DNA of 11,683 bases, from assembly GCA_030527765.1 (NCBI GenBank), contig JAUNAE010000033.1, positions 8,050 through 19,732 of the forward strand, in the 5' to 3' direction. Numbering within the stretch: the stretch's first letter is position 1; every line of letters begins with the position of its first letter. The notes beneath the pieces are model-generated. The model searched no databases and had not been told where the DNA came from. It saw nothing but the letters and a program-made list of their open reading frames with translations. Below, in pieces: positions 11,298-11,683 of the stretch. Made by a program: the position numbers and the translations under genes. Source of the DNA: Eubacteriales bacterium. GTDB taxonomy: Bacteria > Bacillota_A > Clostridia > Lachnospirales > Lachnospiraceae.

Positions 11298-11594
11298 ATA
11301 ATTTCTTGTTGTTGCTGTCTGTACGTTTGCCTGCTCTGCCTTCTCATATGCTGCTGCGATCTGCTCGAGCTTTGCCACATACTGTGCGATGGCATTGTAG
11401 AAGTTGTTCATCTGGGTGGTGTCTTTGGTGAATGCTGCGTGGAATGCATCACTTGCTTCACCTTCGTACTGACCTCTTAAAGTCTGCTCTTCCTGGGTCA
11501 GGGTGTTGACTGCGCTCTTGAACTGCTCGTTCAGTCCGTTTAATTCCTCTGCTTTTGCTCTTAAGGTTGCGCTGGTTACAAGAATTTCACTCAT
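11295..11594 (-). CDS. WXG100-like protein, YEG type, unit 3 (99 aa)
   Basis: The protein is identical to units 1 and 2. The 3' part of the gene (11295 to about 11470) matches unit 2 base for base, while about nine silent differences fall between 11471 and 11575. GAGAGGA lies 8 bases before the ATG at 11594; a longer frame reaching 11681 has no start site and is rejected. It is the first gene of a run that continues to 8984. The 89 bp upstream to the window edge probably hold its promoter, but I see no clear -35/-10 pair and no GATGAA module there. Confidence 0.9.
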   Translation of the reverse strand: MSEILVTSATLRAKAEELNGLNEQFKSAVNTLTQEEQTLRGQYEGEASDAFHAAFTKDTTQMNNFYNAIAQYVAKLEQIAAAYEKAEQANVQTATTRNY

Positions 11595-11683
11595 GTATGT
11601 TTCCTCTCTTTCCGATGATTTGTTTTTGTATTTTTTCCAAAATTGCAATAACAAGTTGCACACTTTTGCTCCACACCACACCT

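Overview
The window looks like a chromosomal segment of a low-to-mid GC Gram-positive Clostridia, most likely Lachnospiraceae. This rests on strong AGGAGG ribosome binding sites, many small secreted proteins with Lys-rich signal peptides, and WXG100 proteins of the Firmicutes type. It has two parts: the right end of an integrative element (1 to about 4240) and a host-like locus of type VII secretion (T7SS) WXG100 proteins and small secreted proteins (about 4241 to 11683).

Element part. A partial gene enters from the left (2-190). Three small leftward genes follow: a 61-aa unknown, an 89-aa excisionase-like helix-turn-helix protein and a 76-aa Cro-like protein. Opposite them is a rightward LexA/CI-type repressor with an S24 protease domain (1071-1703). 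Four copies of a 16-bp operator related to GTCGCATATCTGCGAC sit around the divergent promoters and inside the Cro-like gene, so the lysis/lysogeny-type switch can be read directly. Next come a secreted cargo protein, a leftward Nudix-like protein and a rightward tyrosine recombinase with all catalytic residues. The recombinase ends in a terminator and direct repeats. The neighbouring PPC-like secreted gene seems to lose its last strand exactly there, which suggests the element integrated into its 3' end.

WXG100 part. On the minus strand there are three copies of a two-gene unit, a 99-aa YEG-type protein followed by a 106-aa WTG-type protein. They lie at 11594-10693, 9928-8984 and 6627-5690. 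Their proteins are identical or differ by one residue, and the silent differences are patchy, as expected from gene conversion. Two divergent WXG100-like genes sit between units 3 and 2. Several signal-peptide proteins (including FnIII-like and PPC-like) and a two-TM membrane protein are interleaved. No secretion ATPase (EssC) is in the window.

The most unusual feature is a family of about 160-177 bp repeats with terminal inverted repeats. They fold on paper into a four-way cloverleaf-like junction. Two full copies sit in the gaps of WXG units 2 and 3, a deletion derivative sits in unit 1, and a divergent copy lies in the leader of the two-TM gene. The divergent copy keeps every helix by compensatory base changes. 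Short deletion derivatives are arrayed in tandem next to the full copies. The locus also shows a shared promoter module (two GATGAA boxes 20 bp apart around GCATATTTGC) and repeated TTTTACGGTAAAA-like palindromes, which point to common regulators.
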